DNA of 40,175 nt from Geodermatophilus sp. YIM 151500 (GTDB taxonomy: Bacteria > Actinomycetota > Actinomycetes > Mycobacteriales > Geodermatophilaceae): the NCBI RefSeq assembly GCF_025716945.1, contig NZ_JAOVZT010000021.1, positions 1-40,175 on the forward strand. The letters run 5' to 3'. The notes beneath the pieces were generated by a model, which worked only from the letters and a program-made list of their open reading frames with translations, was not told the DNA's origin and searched no databases. Positions 1 through 8,612 of this stretch are shown in pieces. Made by a program: the position numbers and the translations under genes. Within the stretch, counting starts at the first letter, position 1. The number at the start of each line of letters is the position of its first letter.

Positions 1-1486
1 GACGCGATGGTCGGCCACCGTTCACCCCGGTACCTGCGCTTCGGCGGGGCGGCCGCCCGCGCCGGGACGGCCGCCCACCCCCCGAGCCCCCACGACCGCC
101 CGCAGGCATCCCCTTCGGTGTCGGCTGTCCGTAGTAGGGCGCGGAGTGGCCGACGCCGGCGCCGGAGAGCACGTCGGCGGCCGAGGCAGCCACGCCGGCC
201 GCCAGCCGGCCGGCGGTGGAGGTACCGACACTCAGTGCCCGGAGTGCTCCGGCGAAGCGGCCGCTGGTCGCCGCGTCCGCCGTCGACTCGCCCTGGGCGC
301 GGTCACCGGCCAGTTGCGCCGCGGCTCCCGAGGCCGCCACCCCGCCCGAAGTCGCGGCTACTGCAGCGCCGGCGGCCCGGCCACGTCCGCCGCCGAGGTT
401 GCTCAGTGCCCCTACGGCTCCACCGGACGCGGCCAGCGAGGAGCGCAGCGCGGCTCCGCTCGACGTGCCCGGGTCGACGAAGGCCAGCAGCCGGAACAGC
501 GCCAGCGGACAGATCGCACCGAGCAGGATCAGCAGGCAGCCGACCACCGCCATGCCGACCGCGGCCTCGGTGCTGGTCTCCTCGGCCCCGATGACGATCC
601 CCTCGGTGATGGTCACTCCCACGCCCAGCACGAGCACGGCCACCGGGGCGACCAGCAGCGCGGCCAGGAACCAGCGCAGGCTGCGCCAAAACCAGGTGCT
701 CGAGGACTGCGCCAGCAGGCCGCCGGCCGAGATCGCCGAGGTCGCCGCCAGCACGATCAGCGCCGCCTCACGGACCAACATCACCAGCAGGTAGCCGACG
801 CTGGCGGGCACCAGCAGAAAGATCGACGAGACACCGAGCACGGTGGCGACCGTGCCGTCGACCAGGTCGCGGCCCACGCTGATCGACGGGTCGAAGGCGG
901 CCATCGTGTCGATGCTCAGCAGGCTGCGCAGCAGCGCGGTGGTCAGTCCGGAGACGCCGGTGACCAGCAGCGCCGCCACGCCGACGTAGCCGGCCCACAC
1001 CAGCCCGAACTGCACCAGCCCGATCAGCAGCCGGCCCAGGGTCTGCCCGTCCCGGCGCACCGCCGCGGCCCCGAGCTGCACGAGCGCCATCAGTGCCGCG
1101 ACGGTGGCGCCGATGCCGAACGTCACCGGATAGATCCTGGCCAGCGGGCCGTCGGCGGACAGGTCCGGGGTCGCCAGGGCGTCGATGACCGAGAAGGCCA
1201 GTCCCAGCAGCCAGAGCCCCGCCTCCCACAGCGACAACATGGCGCTGACCCACACGTCGGCCACCACCGCGCCGGCCGCCTCGCCGATCACGCAGAACGG
1301 GTTGATCGGCAGGCACGACAACGCGTCGTCGGCCGATGAGGGGTCGGCCGGGAAGGCGGACACCACCGGATCGGCCGAGGCCGGAGCCGCAGTCGCCAGC
1401 CAACCCACCACCGCAAGCATCAGGACGACGGCCAGCATCAGCGGACGCGGCGATCGGCCACCTCGATCGAGCTGGGGCCTAGCCAT
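1..1486 (-). CDS. TrbL/VirB6-like polytopic membrane protein (3' end cut by window edge)
   Basis: The minus-strand frame opens with ATG at 1486 and runs off the left edge without a stop, giving about 495 residues. A cleavable-looking signal (residues ~16-38) is followed by several long hydrophobic segments, then an Ala/Gly/Ser-rich, poorly structured tail ending in Gly/Arg-rich sequence. That layout, many helices followed by a low-complexity tail, is typical of VirB6/TrbL inner-membrane components of type IV secretion systems; no catalytic motif is expected. It overlaps the upstream gene by 8 bp and closes the visible part of a four-gene operon with VirB8-like, VirB2-like and ParA-like genes. 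The TrbL assignment rests on topology and neighbours, not on a sequence signature. An unrelated polytopic protein remains possible. Confidence 0.6.
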   Translation of the reverse strand, partial: MARPQLDRGGRSPRPLMLAVVLMLAVVGWLATAAPASADPVVSAFPADPSSADDALSCLPINPFCVIGEAAGAVVADVWVSAMLSLWEAGLWLLGLAFSVIDALATPDLSADGPLARIYPVTFGIGATVAALMALVQLGAAAVRRDGQTLGRLLIGLVQFGLVWAGYVGVAALLVTGVSGLTTALLRSLLSIDTMAAFDPSISVGRDLVDGTVATVLGVSSIFLLVPASVGYLLVMLVREAALIVLAATSAISAGGLLAQSSSTWFWRSLRWFLAALLVAPVAVLVLGVGVTITEGIVIGAEETSTEAAVGMAVVGCLLILLGAICPLALFRLLAFVDPGTSSGAALRSSLAASGGAVGALSNLGGGRGRAAGAAVAATSGGVAASGAAAQLAGDRAQGESTADAATSGRFAGALRALSVGTSTAGRLAAGVAASAADVLSGAGVGHSAPYYGQPTPKGMPAGGRGGSGGGRPSRRGRPPRRSAGTGVNGGRPSR

Positions 1487-2288
1487 GACGCAGGTCCCGC
1501 CAGCCGGCGGCGATCGCCGCGTCGGTACCTGGCCAGACCGAGGGAGCCGGCGCGGGCTCCGCCCCTGCTCCGATCAGCCACCGGTCCCCGACCCAGGCCA
1601 TGCGCTGGCAGTCGGCGATCGCGATCCGCGACGTCTCCTCCACGGTGACGGTGAACTCGAAGTTCACGCACACCAGCGCGAACTCCTCGCCGACCGTGCC
1701 CTTGATCAGTCCCATGACCGGGCGGACCACGATGGCCAGCTGCGGTGACCCGGCACCGGACAGCCCCGCCGCGGACAACAGGCTGGCCATGCCGTGCGCC
1801 CCGGACCAGGTCTGCGGGGTGGGGCCACCTGGCGCGGCCCACTCGGCGATCACCTGCTGCACGCCGTCCATCGAGCCGGTCTGCATCGCCGTCACGTCGA
1901 TCGCCGCCAGCTGCGCCAGCGCGCCTTCCGGGGTGCGGGGAAAGCCGGTCGGCACGTCGGCCGGGCCGACGCCGGTGGCGCGGGGCACCTCGAGAACGCC
2001 CGCGGTCCGGTTCGACAGCAGGCCGGGCAGCGCGGCGTCCGGGTCGGCGGTCGGCATCGGCGCGGCGGCGAGCGCGTCCTGCTGCGCCAGGTCCGTGGCG
2101 GGAGCGGCCGCCCGTGGTGCGGTGCCTGCGCCGTCCCGCCGTTCTCCGGTCAATGCCCCGACGACCGCCAGCACCAGTCCGGCCAGCACCGTCAGCGCCA
2201 CGAGCGCGCTGACCATGATCAGCAGGAGGAGGCGGGCCGGTCCCCACGTCGACGTCTCCCCCACCGGGCGTTCTGCGCGGCGGCGCAT
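1479..2288 (-). CDS. Single-pass membrane protein, VirB8/TcpC-like conjugation component
   Basis: Encodes 269 residues. A short basic cytoplasmic N-terminus is followed by one membrane helix (about 19-45), an Ala/Pro-rich linker, and a compact C-terminal domain of about 150 residues with alternating strands. Bitopic proteins with an NTF2-like outer domain are the VirB8/TcpC class in Gram-positive type IV secretion. The start is fixed by an ATGA overlap with the upstream two-helix gene, and the 3' end overlaps the TrbL-like gene. Translational coupling across all three genes argues that they form one complex. The NTF2-like fold is inferred from size and topology; a structure prediction would settle it. 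Confidence 0.55.
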   Translation of the reverse strand: MRRRAERPVGETSTWGPARLLLLIMVSALVALTVLAGLVLAVVGALTGERRDGAGTAPRAAAPATDLAQQDALAAAPMPTADPDAALPGLLSNRTAGVLEVPRATGVGPADVPTGFPRTPEGALAQLAAIDVTAMQTGSMDGVQQVIAEWAAPGGPTPQTWSGAHGMASLLSAAGLSGAGSPQLAIVVRPVMGLIKGTVGEEFALVCVNFEFTVTVEETSRIAIADCQRMAWVGDRWLIGAGAEPAPAPSVWPGTDAAIAAGWRDLRHG

Positions 2289-2662
2289 CAAGTGCACCCG
2301 CTGCCGGTGATCGAGTCGAGGATCGTCAGGATCACCGTGTAGGTGATGGCCACCATCACCACGACCGCGACGCCCATGGCGCCGTACCGGGACGCGTGGG
2401 GATGGGAGAAGATCCGCCCGACCAGGATCGAGCCGAGGGACGCGACCGCGCCGATGCCGATCAGCGCCAGCACACCCCACTTCACCCAGGCGGTCACGTC
2501 GTCGGCGAAGCCCTGCATCCCCGGCGGCGCCGCCGGGCAGACCGCCGCGGTGACCTCCGGCGCCGCCGTTGCCGGCCCGCTGCTGAGCACCACCAGCCCG
2601 GCGAGGACGAGCGCGACGGTCGACGCCGCCCGTACCGCCGCGGTCCCTGGCCCGACCGTCAT
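2288..2662 (-). CDS. Small two-helix secreted/membrane protein, VirB2/TrbC-like
   Basis: Encodes 124 residues. A signal peptide ends near Ala34. A short segment with Cys42 follows, then two membrane helices (about 61-82 and 94-116) separated by a basic loop, and a C-terminus with Cys123. Signal peptide plus two helices in about 90 mature residues is the layout of VirB2/TrbC-type conjugative pilins. The two cysteines would face the same side and could form a disulfide. It is coupled by ATGA overlaps to the ParA-like gene upstream and the VirB8-like gene downstream. The family call is inferred from architecture and context. Confidence 0.5.
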   Translation of the reverse strand: MTVGPGTAAVRAASTVALVLAGLVVLSSGPATAAPEVTAAVCPAAPPGMQGFADDVTAWVKWGVLALIGIGAVASLGSILVGRIFSHPHASRYGAMGVAVVVMVAITYTVILTILDSITGSGCT

Positions 2663-3636
2663 CGGGTCGCCCCGGCCCGCCCGGTCGGCGCTGCCGGGCG
2701 CCGGTGCCGAGGTGGGGCCGCCGGCACCACGAGCGCGGCCAGCGCCCGGCCGGCGGCGGCCACCGGCTTCGGCAGCCGGTCCCCGGTCAGCCCGGCGGTC
2801 TGCAGGCGCCGGTCGAGCGGCACCGGGACCAGCTGGCCCTTCGACCGCGCCTCACGAAGCCGGGTACCGCAGCTGGCCTCGACCAGCCGTGGCCATCGCG
2901 CCGGGCCCACCGCGGCGACCGCCGCGTCCCCGCCGACGGCTGCCAGGACGTGCTCGGTCTGCCGGACCGCTGGAATCGTGACCCGGGTGACGACCACCAG
3001 CGCGCAGCCGACGAGCGACCTCGGCGAGTCGAGCAGCGCACCGGTCGTCGACCACCCCGGGTCCACCACCATCGTGGCGTCCGCGTCGGTCTCCGGGAGC
3101 GGTGGAAGCGTTCCGCCGGCGGTGCGCCGAGCGAGCCGGACGACATCGAGTCGACCGCGGCGACCGCACCGCCACCCGGCGCCGTCGGTACCCAGTTCGA
3201 TGGTCGGGGCCGCCGCCAACCCCGATCGGGCCGGCTCGGAGTAGTCGACCAGCTGCACCCGCCGGCCCTCCGCCAGCCCCTCGGCCAGCGCCAACGCGAT
3301 GGTGGAAGCGCCGGCCCCGGCGTGACCGGCCACGACCAGGACGGCACGGCCGCCGACGCCCGCTCGCGTCCAGGGGACGTGCGAGCGCTCCGATTGGCCG
3401 GCACGGCTGCGGACCGCGGCCCCGAACGCCTGGCCTCCGTGCGGGAGGACGTCGTCGGTGACGTCGTCGAAGAGCCCCGCGCGGATGGCCACGACGGCCG
3501 CGCGCATGGCGGGCACGGTCATCGACCGTGCCTCGTGAGGATCGGTGGGGCTGGGAGGCGCCGTCGCCGCCGACGGCGGCGCGTCACGGCTCGGCCGGTC
3601 GCGCCCCGATCCCCGATGCGGGGCTGTCGTCTGCAT
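2659..3636 (-). CDS. ParA/MinD-like ATPase with degenerate P-loop
   Basis: Encodes 325 residues. After a Pro/Ala-rich N-terminus, residues ~98-120 form a strand and loop (GHAGAGAST at 104-112) shaped like a Walker A motif but lacking the usual lysine. An acidic strand (VDYSEP) and a VVDPGW segment resemble later SIMIBI ATPase motifs. Such proteins recruit or position secretion and pilus machines and are often annotated as septum-site-determining proteins. It heads the left operon and overlaps the two-helix gene by ATGA. Two copies of the GGAGAAYTACTGG motif lie upstream. The start is uncertain: ATG at 3522 has a GAGG ribosome site 8 bp ahead and would remove a disordered 38-residue extension. 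Confidence 0.6.
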   Translation of the reverse strand: MQTTAPHRGSGRDRPSRDAPPSAATAPPSPTDPHEARSMTVPAMRAAVVAIRAGLFDDVTDDVLPHGGQAFGAAVRSRAGQSERSHVPWTRAGVGGRAVLVVAGHAGAGASTIALALAEGLAEGRRVQLVDYSEPARSGLAAAPTIELGTDGAGWRCGRRGRLDVVRLARRTAGGTLPPLPETDADATMVVDPGWSTTGALLDSPRSLVGCALVVVTRVTIPAVRQTEHVLAAVGGDAAVAAVGPARWPRLVEASCGTRLREARSKGQLVPVPLDRRLQTAGLTGDRLPKPVAAAGRALAALVVPAAPPRHRRPAAPTGRAGATR

Positions 3637-3658
3637 GCGCCGACGGTGGCGACCGAAT

Positions 3659-3767
3659 CTCCAGTAGTCCTCCAGCCGGCCGAGGCACGCGGCCTCCTGC
3701 TGTTCCGTGGGTTTCGATGCGGCCCGCCGCTTGCGGTGACGTTCGCACCGGAGAACTACTGGCGGAG
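3659..3767. promoter_or_regulatory. Inverted pair of GGAGRACTACTGG motifs upstream of the ParA-like operon
   Basis: On the minus strand, 3675-3659 reads GGAGGACTACTGGAG after a short lead. On the plus strand, 3750-3767 reads GGAGAACTACTGGCGGAG. The two copies face each other about 91 bp apart, just upstream of the ParA-like start at 3636. A third copy lies upstream of the Tad operon at 16582-16603. Repetition at both operon heads suggests an operator for a shared regulator. That role is an inference. Confidence 0.45.
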
Positions 3768-3822
3768 TAGCGGAGAACCCGTGCCGTGGGCCGGCGGGTG
3801 CTGCCGCTCGTTCCGCTGCCGG

Positions 3823-4514
3823 TCAGGGGCGCGCGTCGAGTTCGGCGCGCACCCGGTTGTGGCTGTCCAGCCAGGTGCGCAGCTGCGGGTGCACGTACCC
3901 CACGACGTCGAGCAGCTCGATGTAGCGGTCGAGTAGCGGCTCGGCCAGCAGCGGCTCGTGGTGGGCCACGCGGTTGCGCAGCACGTGCAACCGGGCGACC
4001 GGAGCCTCCAGCAGGCGCCGGTCAGATCCGGGCAGGTAGTGGAAGGCGGGCCGCAGCGCCGGCCACAGGGCAGCCGTGTAGCGGCGGGCGAGCAGGAACC
4101 TCCAGAAGCCGAAGTTGAGCTCGGCGACGATCTTGCCGGGCAGGAGCGGGGCGCCGGCCCGCTGCAGCCGCTGCTTGCTCGGGTGATGTCGTCGCGGGCG
4201 TGTTGGGCGAGCTCTCGAGCTGGGTCGTCGTACCACTGTCCGGCTCGACCCAGCCGCTGGTGACGAGCAGTCAGGGCATCGTGCAGGACGTTGCGCAGTA
4301 CGACCTCGACGTGGCCGAGCACCTCCCACAGCGCGCCGGCGACCGCCGCATTCCAGAGGTACAGCTCGACCGCGCGGTCCAGGTCGCCACCCACGGCGCG
4401 CGCATAGGTGGCCAGCCGGGGCGCGGACAGGTGCCGTTGGACGAGCAGCGCGGTGGGTGAGGGATGGCCGGTGGGCTCCGGCGCGGATCCGCCGCCCGGC
4501 GGGGACGTGGACAT
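3823..4514 (-). pseudogene. Abi_2 family HEPN protein (abortive infection type), frameshifted
   Basis: Joined across one frameshift, the gene encodes about 230 residues with the Abi_2 layout. The first half has the segment VLRNVLHDAL. The second half contains GKIVAELNFGFWRFL and the HEPN nuclease signature RNRVAHHEP (RX4H). Abi_2/AbiF/AbiD proteins are phage-defence or toxin-like RNases. Reading ATC ACC CGA GC then AAG CAG CGG near 4175-4180 shows that one base is missing: adding it restores a continuous ...DDITRAKQRLQR... frame. The start ATG at 4514 follows a GGGG tract. The gene is either genuinely inactivated or carries a sequencing error, and the catalytic motif downstream of the shift is intact. 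A candidate structured RNA lies immediately upstream. Confidence 0.8.
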
Positions 4515-4544
4515 GTCAGCCCCGCGCTCGTAGACTCGTCGCTG

Positions 4545-4595
4545 AAGACCCCGGAGCGATCCCTGGCCTCGGCCACATCGCCGGGGTTTCGTCTT
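4545..4595 (-). ncRNA. Candidate structured RNA upstream of the Abi_2 gene
   Basis: An outer stem ACCCCGG/CCGGGGT (4548-4554 with 4581-4587) encloses a small hairpin TGGC-CTCG-GCCA (4564-4575). AAGA and TCTT flanks extend the outer stem past a bulge. It sits about 30 bp upstream of the Abi_2 start, on the same strand. From memory, AbiF-type proteins have been reported with an adjacent structured RNA. Here the call rests only on pairing and position. It could instead be a leader of the gene. Confidence 0.35.
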
Positions 4596-4774
4596 GCTCG
4601 GGCCGCTTCTTCGACGCCGAGCGACCGTACGACGTCCGGTTGCTGACGCGGGTCCGCCCGGTCCTGGCCACGAGCGTCGACCCGTACCCGGGAAGGCGTG
4701 CGGGTGCGGGATCACGTGCCGGCCATGTGCCGTGCAGCGCCGACGGCGCGCCGGGGCGGGTAGGGCATGGCTGG

Positions 4775-5254
4775 TCAGTCCCGCACCGGCCAGGCGATCA
4801 GCGGTCCGAGCCGCACGCCGGCGCCGGCGCCGGCGCCGGCCGGAGAGGCGTCACGGTGATCCTGGCTGCCGGCGGCGTGGGCCAGCGCGGCCAACACCAG
4901 CTCGAGCGCGCGGCGGTCCAGCACCACCGCCACGTCGGCGAGGTCGACCGGTCGCCCGTCGGCGAGGCTGACCGCCACCCGGAGCACCGCCATCTCTTCC
5001 TGGCTGCCGTGCAGGCGTCCCTGGGCGAGGGCGAAGTCGAGCTCGGGCCATTCGATGCGCGCCCACATCTGACCGCCGACCGGCTCGGCTTCGATCGTGA
5101 CCAAGCCGGCGGCGCGCAGCCGAGCCGGCCAGTACCCGTCGTTGGCCAGCAGCAGCACGGCGGCCTCGGCCGCGTAGTCACCGACCGCGGCGCGCAGCAG
5201 CGCGGCCTCCACCTCGTCGAGATCGAGGTCGGCGGCGATCGGCTCCACGCTCAC
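4775..5254 (-). CDS. Hypothetical acidic alpha/beta protein after the Tad operon
   Basis: Encodes 159 residues from GTG 5254, chosen because GGAAGGAGGG lies a few bases upstream; the longer frame has no such site. It is a small soluble protein with no signal or membrane helix. The N-terminal half is Leu/Ala-rich helical (DLDLDEVEAALLRAA). A strand-rich centre (GGQMWARIEWPELDFALAQG) follows, and near the end lies a GAGAGAG run encoded by tandem gccggc repeats at about 4817-4842. It lies 142 bp after the LysM-BTAD gene, beyond a terminator-like hairpin, so it is probably translated and perhaps transcribed separately. No family was recognised. Confidence 0.55.
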   Translation of the reverse strand: MSVEPIAADLDLDEVEAALLRAAVGDYAAEAAVLLLANDGYWPARLRAAGLVTIEAEPVGGQMWARIEWPELDFALAQGRLHGSQEEMAVLRVAVSLADGRPVDLADVAVVLDRRALELVLAALAHAAGSQDHRDASPAGAGAGAGVRLGPLIAWPVRD

Positions 5255-5339
5255 CAGCGTCCCTCCTTCCCCTCCCCAGGTCCCGCCTCGCGAGTGTGGC
5301 CAGCCAATACGACATCTCCAGAGGCGGACCCCCGCACAC

Positions 5340-5362
5340 CCCACGCTGCGGCCCCGCGTGGG
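5340..5362 (-). terminator. Hairpin after the Tad operon
   Basis: CCCACGC (5340-5346) pairs with GCGTGGG (5356-5362) around a 9-nt loop, 35 bp past the LysM-BTAD stop. There is no clear T-run, as is common in GC-rich actinobacteria. It is a plausible end or attenuation point for the Tad transcript. Confidence 0.35.
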
Positions 5363-5396
5363 CAGGACGCTCCCTGGACGTGGGGTACGTGCGGCC

Positions 5397-8300
5397 TCAC
5401 GACGCGCGGTCGAGGAACTGCCGGCGGGCGCGGTTGATGATCTCCGCCGTGCTCATGGGCAGGTCCATCTCGTCCTCACCGTCGTGGACGGCCACGATGC
5501 GCCCGACGTAGGTCTCGGCCTCGGCGCGGTGGCCCTGGTGGAAGGCCACCCGCATCGCGTCCAGCAGTACCTGCTCGTCGTCCGGCGCGACGAGCACGGC
5601 GGTGGCCGAGGCGATTGCGGCAGCGGCCAGGTCGCCGTCGGCGAGGGTCGTGGAGACGACCTGGTGGGCGACGTCGCAGACGGCTGCGGTGAGCGTCAGG
5701 TCAAGGCCGTCCAACCACTCGTAACCGGCCGGACGCTGCGCGAACGGCGGGCCGGACACAAGCCGCAGAGCGGCCAGCAGGTCGGGCAGGCCGCCGTCGC
5801 CGCGCACCGCTGCCCGGGCCCGCAGCTGGCGGAACAGGTCCGCGTCGACGAGCACACCGGTCAGCGTGTAGCGGCCGCGGTGACCGGAGCTGAGGTGCTT
5901 CTGCCCGGTGGCGGGGTCGGTGCCCAGCCAGGCGCGAGCGCCGGCGGCGACCCGGTGGACGTAGGCGCGCGCGCTGACGGGGTCGGTCCTGCCGCCGCGG
6001 GCAGGCTGTAGCGCGGTCGCGGCCTCGTCAGCGGTGGCTCCGTGCGGGCGGGTGGCGAGGTAGGCGACCATCTCCTCGTAGCGGCGCCGCAACCCGGACC
6101 TGGCGACGGCCGCCTCATCACCGTGCGCGCGCAGGGCAACCGGTCCGAGCAGGGTCAGCCGCGGTCGGGCGCAGTCCGGCGACCACCACTCGGCGAGGTC
6201 GCGGTCGAGTTGGGCGAGGTCGTCCTCGACCTCCGTGCGCACGTCGGCCGGCGCTGCAGACCCTGGCACGCCGGAAGCGCCGCTGGTCGTCCACGACGTC
6301 CGTGCCAGCGGAGGACCGGTCGGCGTGGGTGGCGCCGAGTCGCGGACTGCCTCGGTACTGAAGCCCCGTGGGAGCCGTAGGGACGGCGCGGAGGTCGGTG
6401 GTGCAGCGGTGTCCGGACCGGTCAGGTCGCCGTGGAGCGCGCCGGCGGCGTCGGTGTGCACCTGCCAGGGGCGGTCGCCGTCGGCGACGGGAACCGGAGC
6501 GTCCTCGGAGTCGCGCTCGAAGGCCAGCAGCGTGGCGATGTCGCGGGCCTGCTGGACGGTCAGCTGTGGCGCCGGCAGCCGCAGCCCGAGTGCCGGGACG
6601 AGCAGCGATCCGTCGTCGGTCAGCGTGAGCCGCCACTCGTCGCTGACCTGCTCCGGCTCGGCGCCGAACACCAGGGCGACCGCGGCGCGCCGCTCCCGCG
6701 TGCGCAGAGCAGCGGCGGCCTCGGCCAGTGCGCCGACCTGATCCGACGGATGTGGGACGAGGACGACCTGCGGCATCCAGCCGTCCCCGGCTCCGGCCCG
6801 CAGCCGCCCGTCCAGCACGTCGTCGTCGTACTCGGCGGCTTCCACCAAGCCGCGGTGCAGGCCAGGGTCGTTGACACTGTCGACCGGGTGGACCCGCCCG
6901 GGGGCCAGGTCGACCAGTTCGTCGCCGAAGCCGACGGGCGTGACCGTGAGCAGGTCCGACCAGCCGTTGACGGCCAGTTCGGCGGCCAGGTGCCGGGCGA
7001 AGTCCTCGCGGCGGTCGGCCGGTCCGGTCACGTACGCCGCACCGAGGCGTTCCAGGTCCAGCAGCCAGTGGCCTGCGGTGTCGGTGCCGATGGTGACCAG
7101 AGTCGGGTACGGCGCCAGGCGGGTGCGTGCCACCTGGGGGTCGACGCCGGTGTCCTGGTCGAGCCGCGCCGACCACCGGAGGCCGGTGTCGTCCGCGATC
7201 CACGGTTGCGGCGGAGGACGGTCGGCCGGAGCGTGCAGTCGCAACTCGAGCCGGCCGCCGTGGAGTCGGGCGGCGACGACGTCGGGGAGCCGCCCGTCCG
7301 GATCCGCGGAGATCTGGACGGCGAGGCCGCGCAGCGCCAGGTCGAGCGCGGCGTAGTCGGCCGTGCCCTCGTCGGCCGCCGATGCCACGACCGTCTGTGT
7401 GGCCGACTGCCTCCTCGGGAGGGGGGCCAGCCGTCGGCCGGGACGGCGGCGGCGGAGCCGCTGGCGGCGATGGGTGAGCCACGCGGCGCCCACACCTGCG
7501 GCGAGCAGTGCCCCGCTGCCGGCGAGCACGACCGCCAGCTCCGACGGGTTCTCGGTGGCATCCCCGCCGTCGGCGTCGACCGCCGCCTGCTCCGATTGCT
7601 CGGGCCAGCTTTCCGGTGTCGGCGAGGCGGGCGGGGTGGGGGCGAGCTCCGCCGGGACGGCCGGCTCGTCCTCGTCCGGCGCCGGCTCGTCGGTCGGGGG
7701 TTCGGGACCGGTCGGCGGCGAAGGGTCGGCGGCCGCGGGGTCGGCCGGAGGGATGTCGAGGACCTGCCCGGGGCGGATCAGGTTGGGGTCGCTGAACACC
7801 CCGCCGCCGGGAAGCGGTTCACCGGCGTTGAGGTCGAAGACCGGCTGCCAGCCGTCCAGGCCGTGCTGCGCGGCGATGTCGGCGAGGGTGTCGCCCGGGC
7901 GCACCGTCACCTCCGCGGCGGGTGATCCGGCCTCGGCACGGGTGGCGTCGGGCGGGAGGACCAGGATCCAGCCGGGGCGGATCAGCCCCGGGTCGGTGAG
8001 GATGGCGCCGTCGGGCTGGGGTCGGCCGCGGTTGAGCTCGAGGATCTCCTCGAAGCGGGTCCAGTCGCCCAGGTAGCGCGCGGCGATGCGGCCCAGGGTG
8101 TCGCGCGGCTGCACCGTGTAGGTGGGACCCGCCGCGGTGGGCGCGGTCGGCCGGGTGTCCCCTGGCGGAGCGGGCACCGGCGGCTCCTCGTGGCCCACCG
8201 GCTGCTCGGCGACGACGGGTGGGCCGGCCAGGGCGGGAGCGGCCAGCAGCGGTCCGCTGCCGACCCCGAGGACGGCGGCCACGAGCAGGGCGGCCAGCTG

Positions 8301-8612
8301 CTGGGGAGCCGCCAGGCCGGGCAGCCGCAGCGGTGGCAGGCCGCGGAGCTGACTGACGAGCTCGGCGGCCACCGACAGGGTGAAGCAGGCCCAGGCGATC
8401 CAGCCGATCATCACGAGCAGGCCGAGAAAAACAGCGCCGGTGTCCGGTCCGCTCACGGCGGTGGTCACCTGCGCCCAGGAGGGCAGCTCGTCCGGCAGAT
8501 AGGCGCCGCCGAGCTTCCAGAGCGCGGTCGGGACGCCGGCGACCGCAGCCGCCAGCAGCAGGAGGGCGAGCAGTCGGCGCAGCAGGTCGAGCGCCGACGG
8601 TGGGGTGGTCAT
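5397..8612 (-). CDS. LysM - transmembrane - BTAD-like giant protein of the Tad operon
   Basis: Encodes 1071 residues. Three hydrophobic segments (about 11-30, 58-85 and 104-130) are followed by two LysM repeats (about 164-220 and 233-288), which in the family bind peptidoglycan. A Pro/Glu/Asp-rich linker leads to a fourth helix (about 359-379) with an Arg-rich stop-transfer sequence. A large middle domain of about 400 residues follows, then a C-terminal region (about 840-1071) with a winged-helix start (LTLLGPVALRAHG) and helical repeats, as in BTAD/AfsR-type regulators. A protein with both wall-binding and DNA-binding-like domains could couple the envelope to transcription, or the BTAD part could act as a scaffold. 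It overlaps the TadG-like gene by ATGA and is the last tightly coupled gene of the operon. Confidence 0.85.
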   Translation of the reverse strand: MTTPPSALDLLRRLLALLLLAAAVAGVPTALWKLGGAYLPDELPSWAQVTTAVSGPDTGAVFLGLLVMIGWIAWACFTLSVAAELVSQLRGLPPLRLPGLAAPQQLAALLVAAVLGVGSGPLLAAPALAGPPVVAEQPVGHEEPPVPAPPGDTRPTAPTAAGPTYTVQPRDTLGRIAARYLGDWTRFEEILELNRGRPQPDGAILTDPGLIRPGWILVLPPDATRAEAGSPAAEVTVRPGDTLADIAAQHGLDGWQPVFDLNAGEPLPGGGVFSDPNLIRPGQVLDIPPADPAAADPSPPTGPEPPTDEPAPDEDEPAVPAELAPTPPASPTPESWPEQSEQAAVDADGGDATENPSELAVVLAGSGALLAAGVGAAWLTHRRQRLRRRRPGRRLAPLPRRQSATQTVVASAADEGTADYAALDLALRGLAVQISADPDGRLPDVVAARLHGGRLELRLHAPADRPPPQPWIADDTGLRWSARLDQDTGVDPQVARTRLAPYPTLVTIGTDTAGHWLLDLERLGAAYVTGPADRREDFARHLAAELAVNGWSDLLTVTPVGFGDELVDLAPGRVHPVDSVNDPGLHRGLVEAAEYDDDVLDGRLRAGAGDGWMPQVVLVPHPSDQVGALAEAAAALRTRERRAAVALVFGAEPEQVSDEWRLTLTDDGSLLVPALGLRLPAPQLTVQQARDIATLLAFERDSEDAPVPVADGDRPWQVHTDAAGALHGDLTGPDTAAPPTSAPSLRLPRGFSTEAVRDSAPPTPTGPPLARTSWTTSGASGVPGSAAPADVRTEVEDDLAQLDRDLAEWWSPDCARPRLTLLGPVALRAHGDEAAVARSGLRRRYEEMVAYLATRPHGATADEAATALQPARGGRTDPVSARAYVHRVAAGARAWLGTDPATGQKHLSSGHRGRYTLTGVLVDADLFRQLRARAAVRGDGGLPDLLAALRLVSGPPFAQRPAGYEWLDGLDLTLTAAVCDVAHQVVSTTLADGDLAAAAIASATAVLVAPDDEQVLLDAMRVAFHQGHRAEAETYVGRIVAVHDGEDEMDLPMSTAEIINRARRQFLDRAS

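Noticed and set aside
3690-3702. GAGGCACGCGG near the ParA-like promoter as another integrase arm site
   Set aside because: It is a short match without the second repeat, the tRNA part or the hairpin; likely chance in GC-rich DNA.
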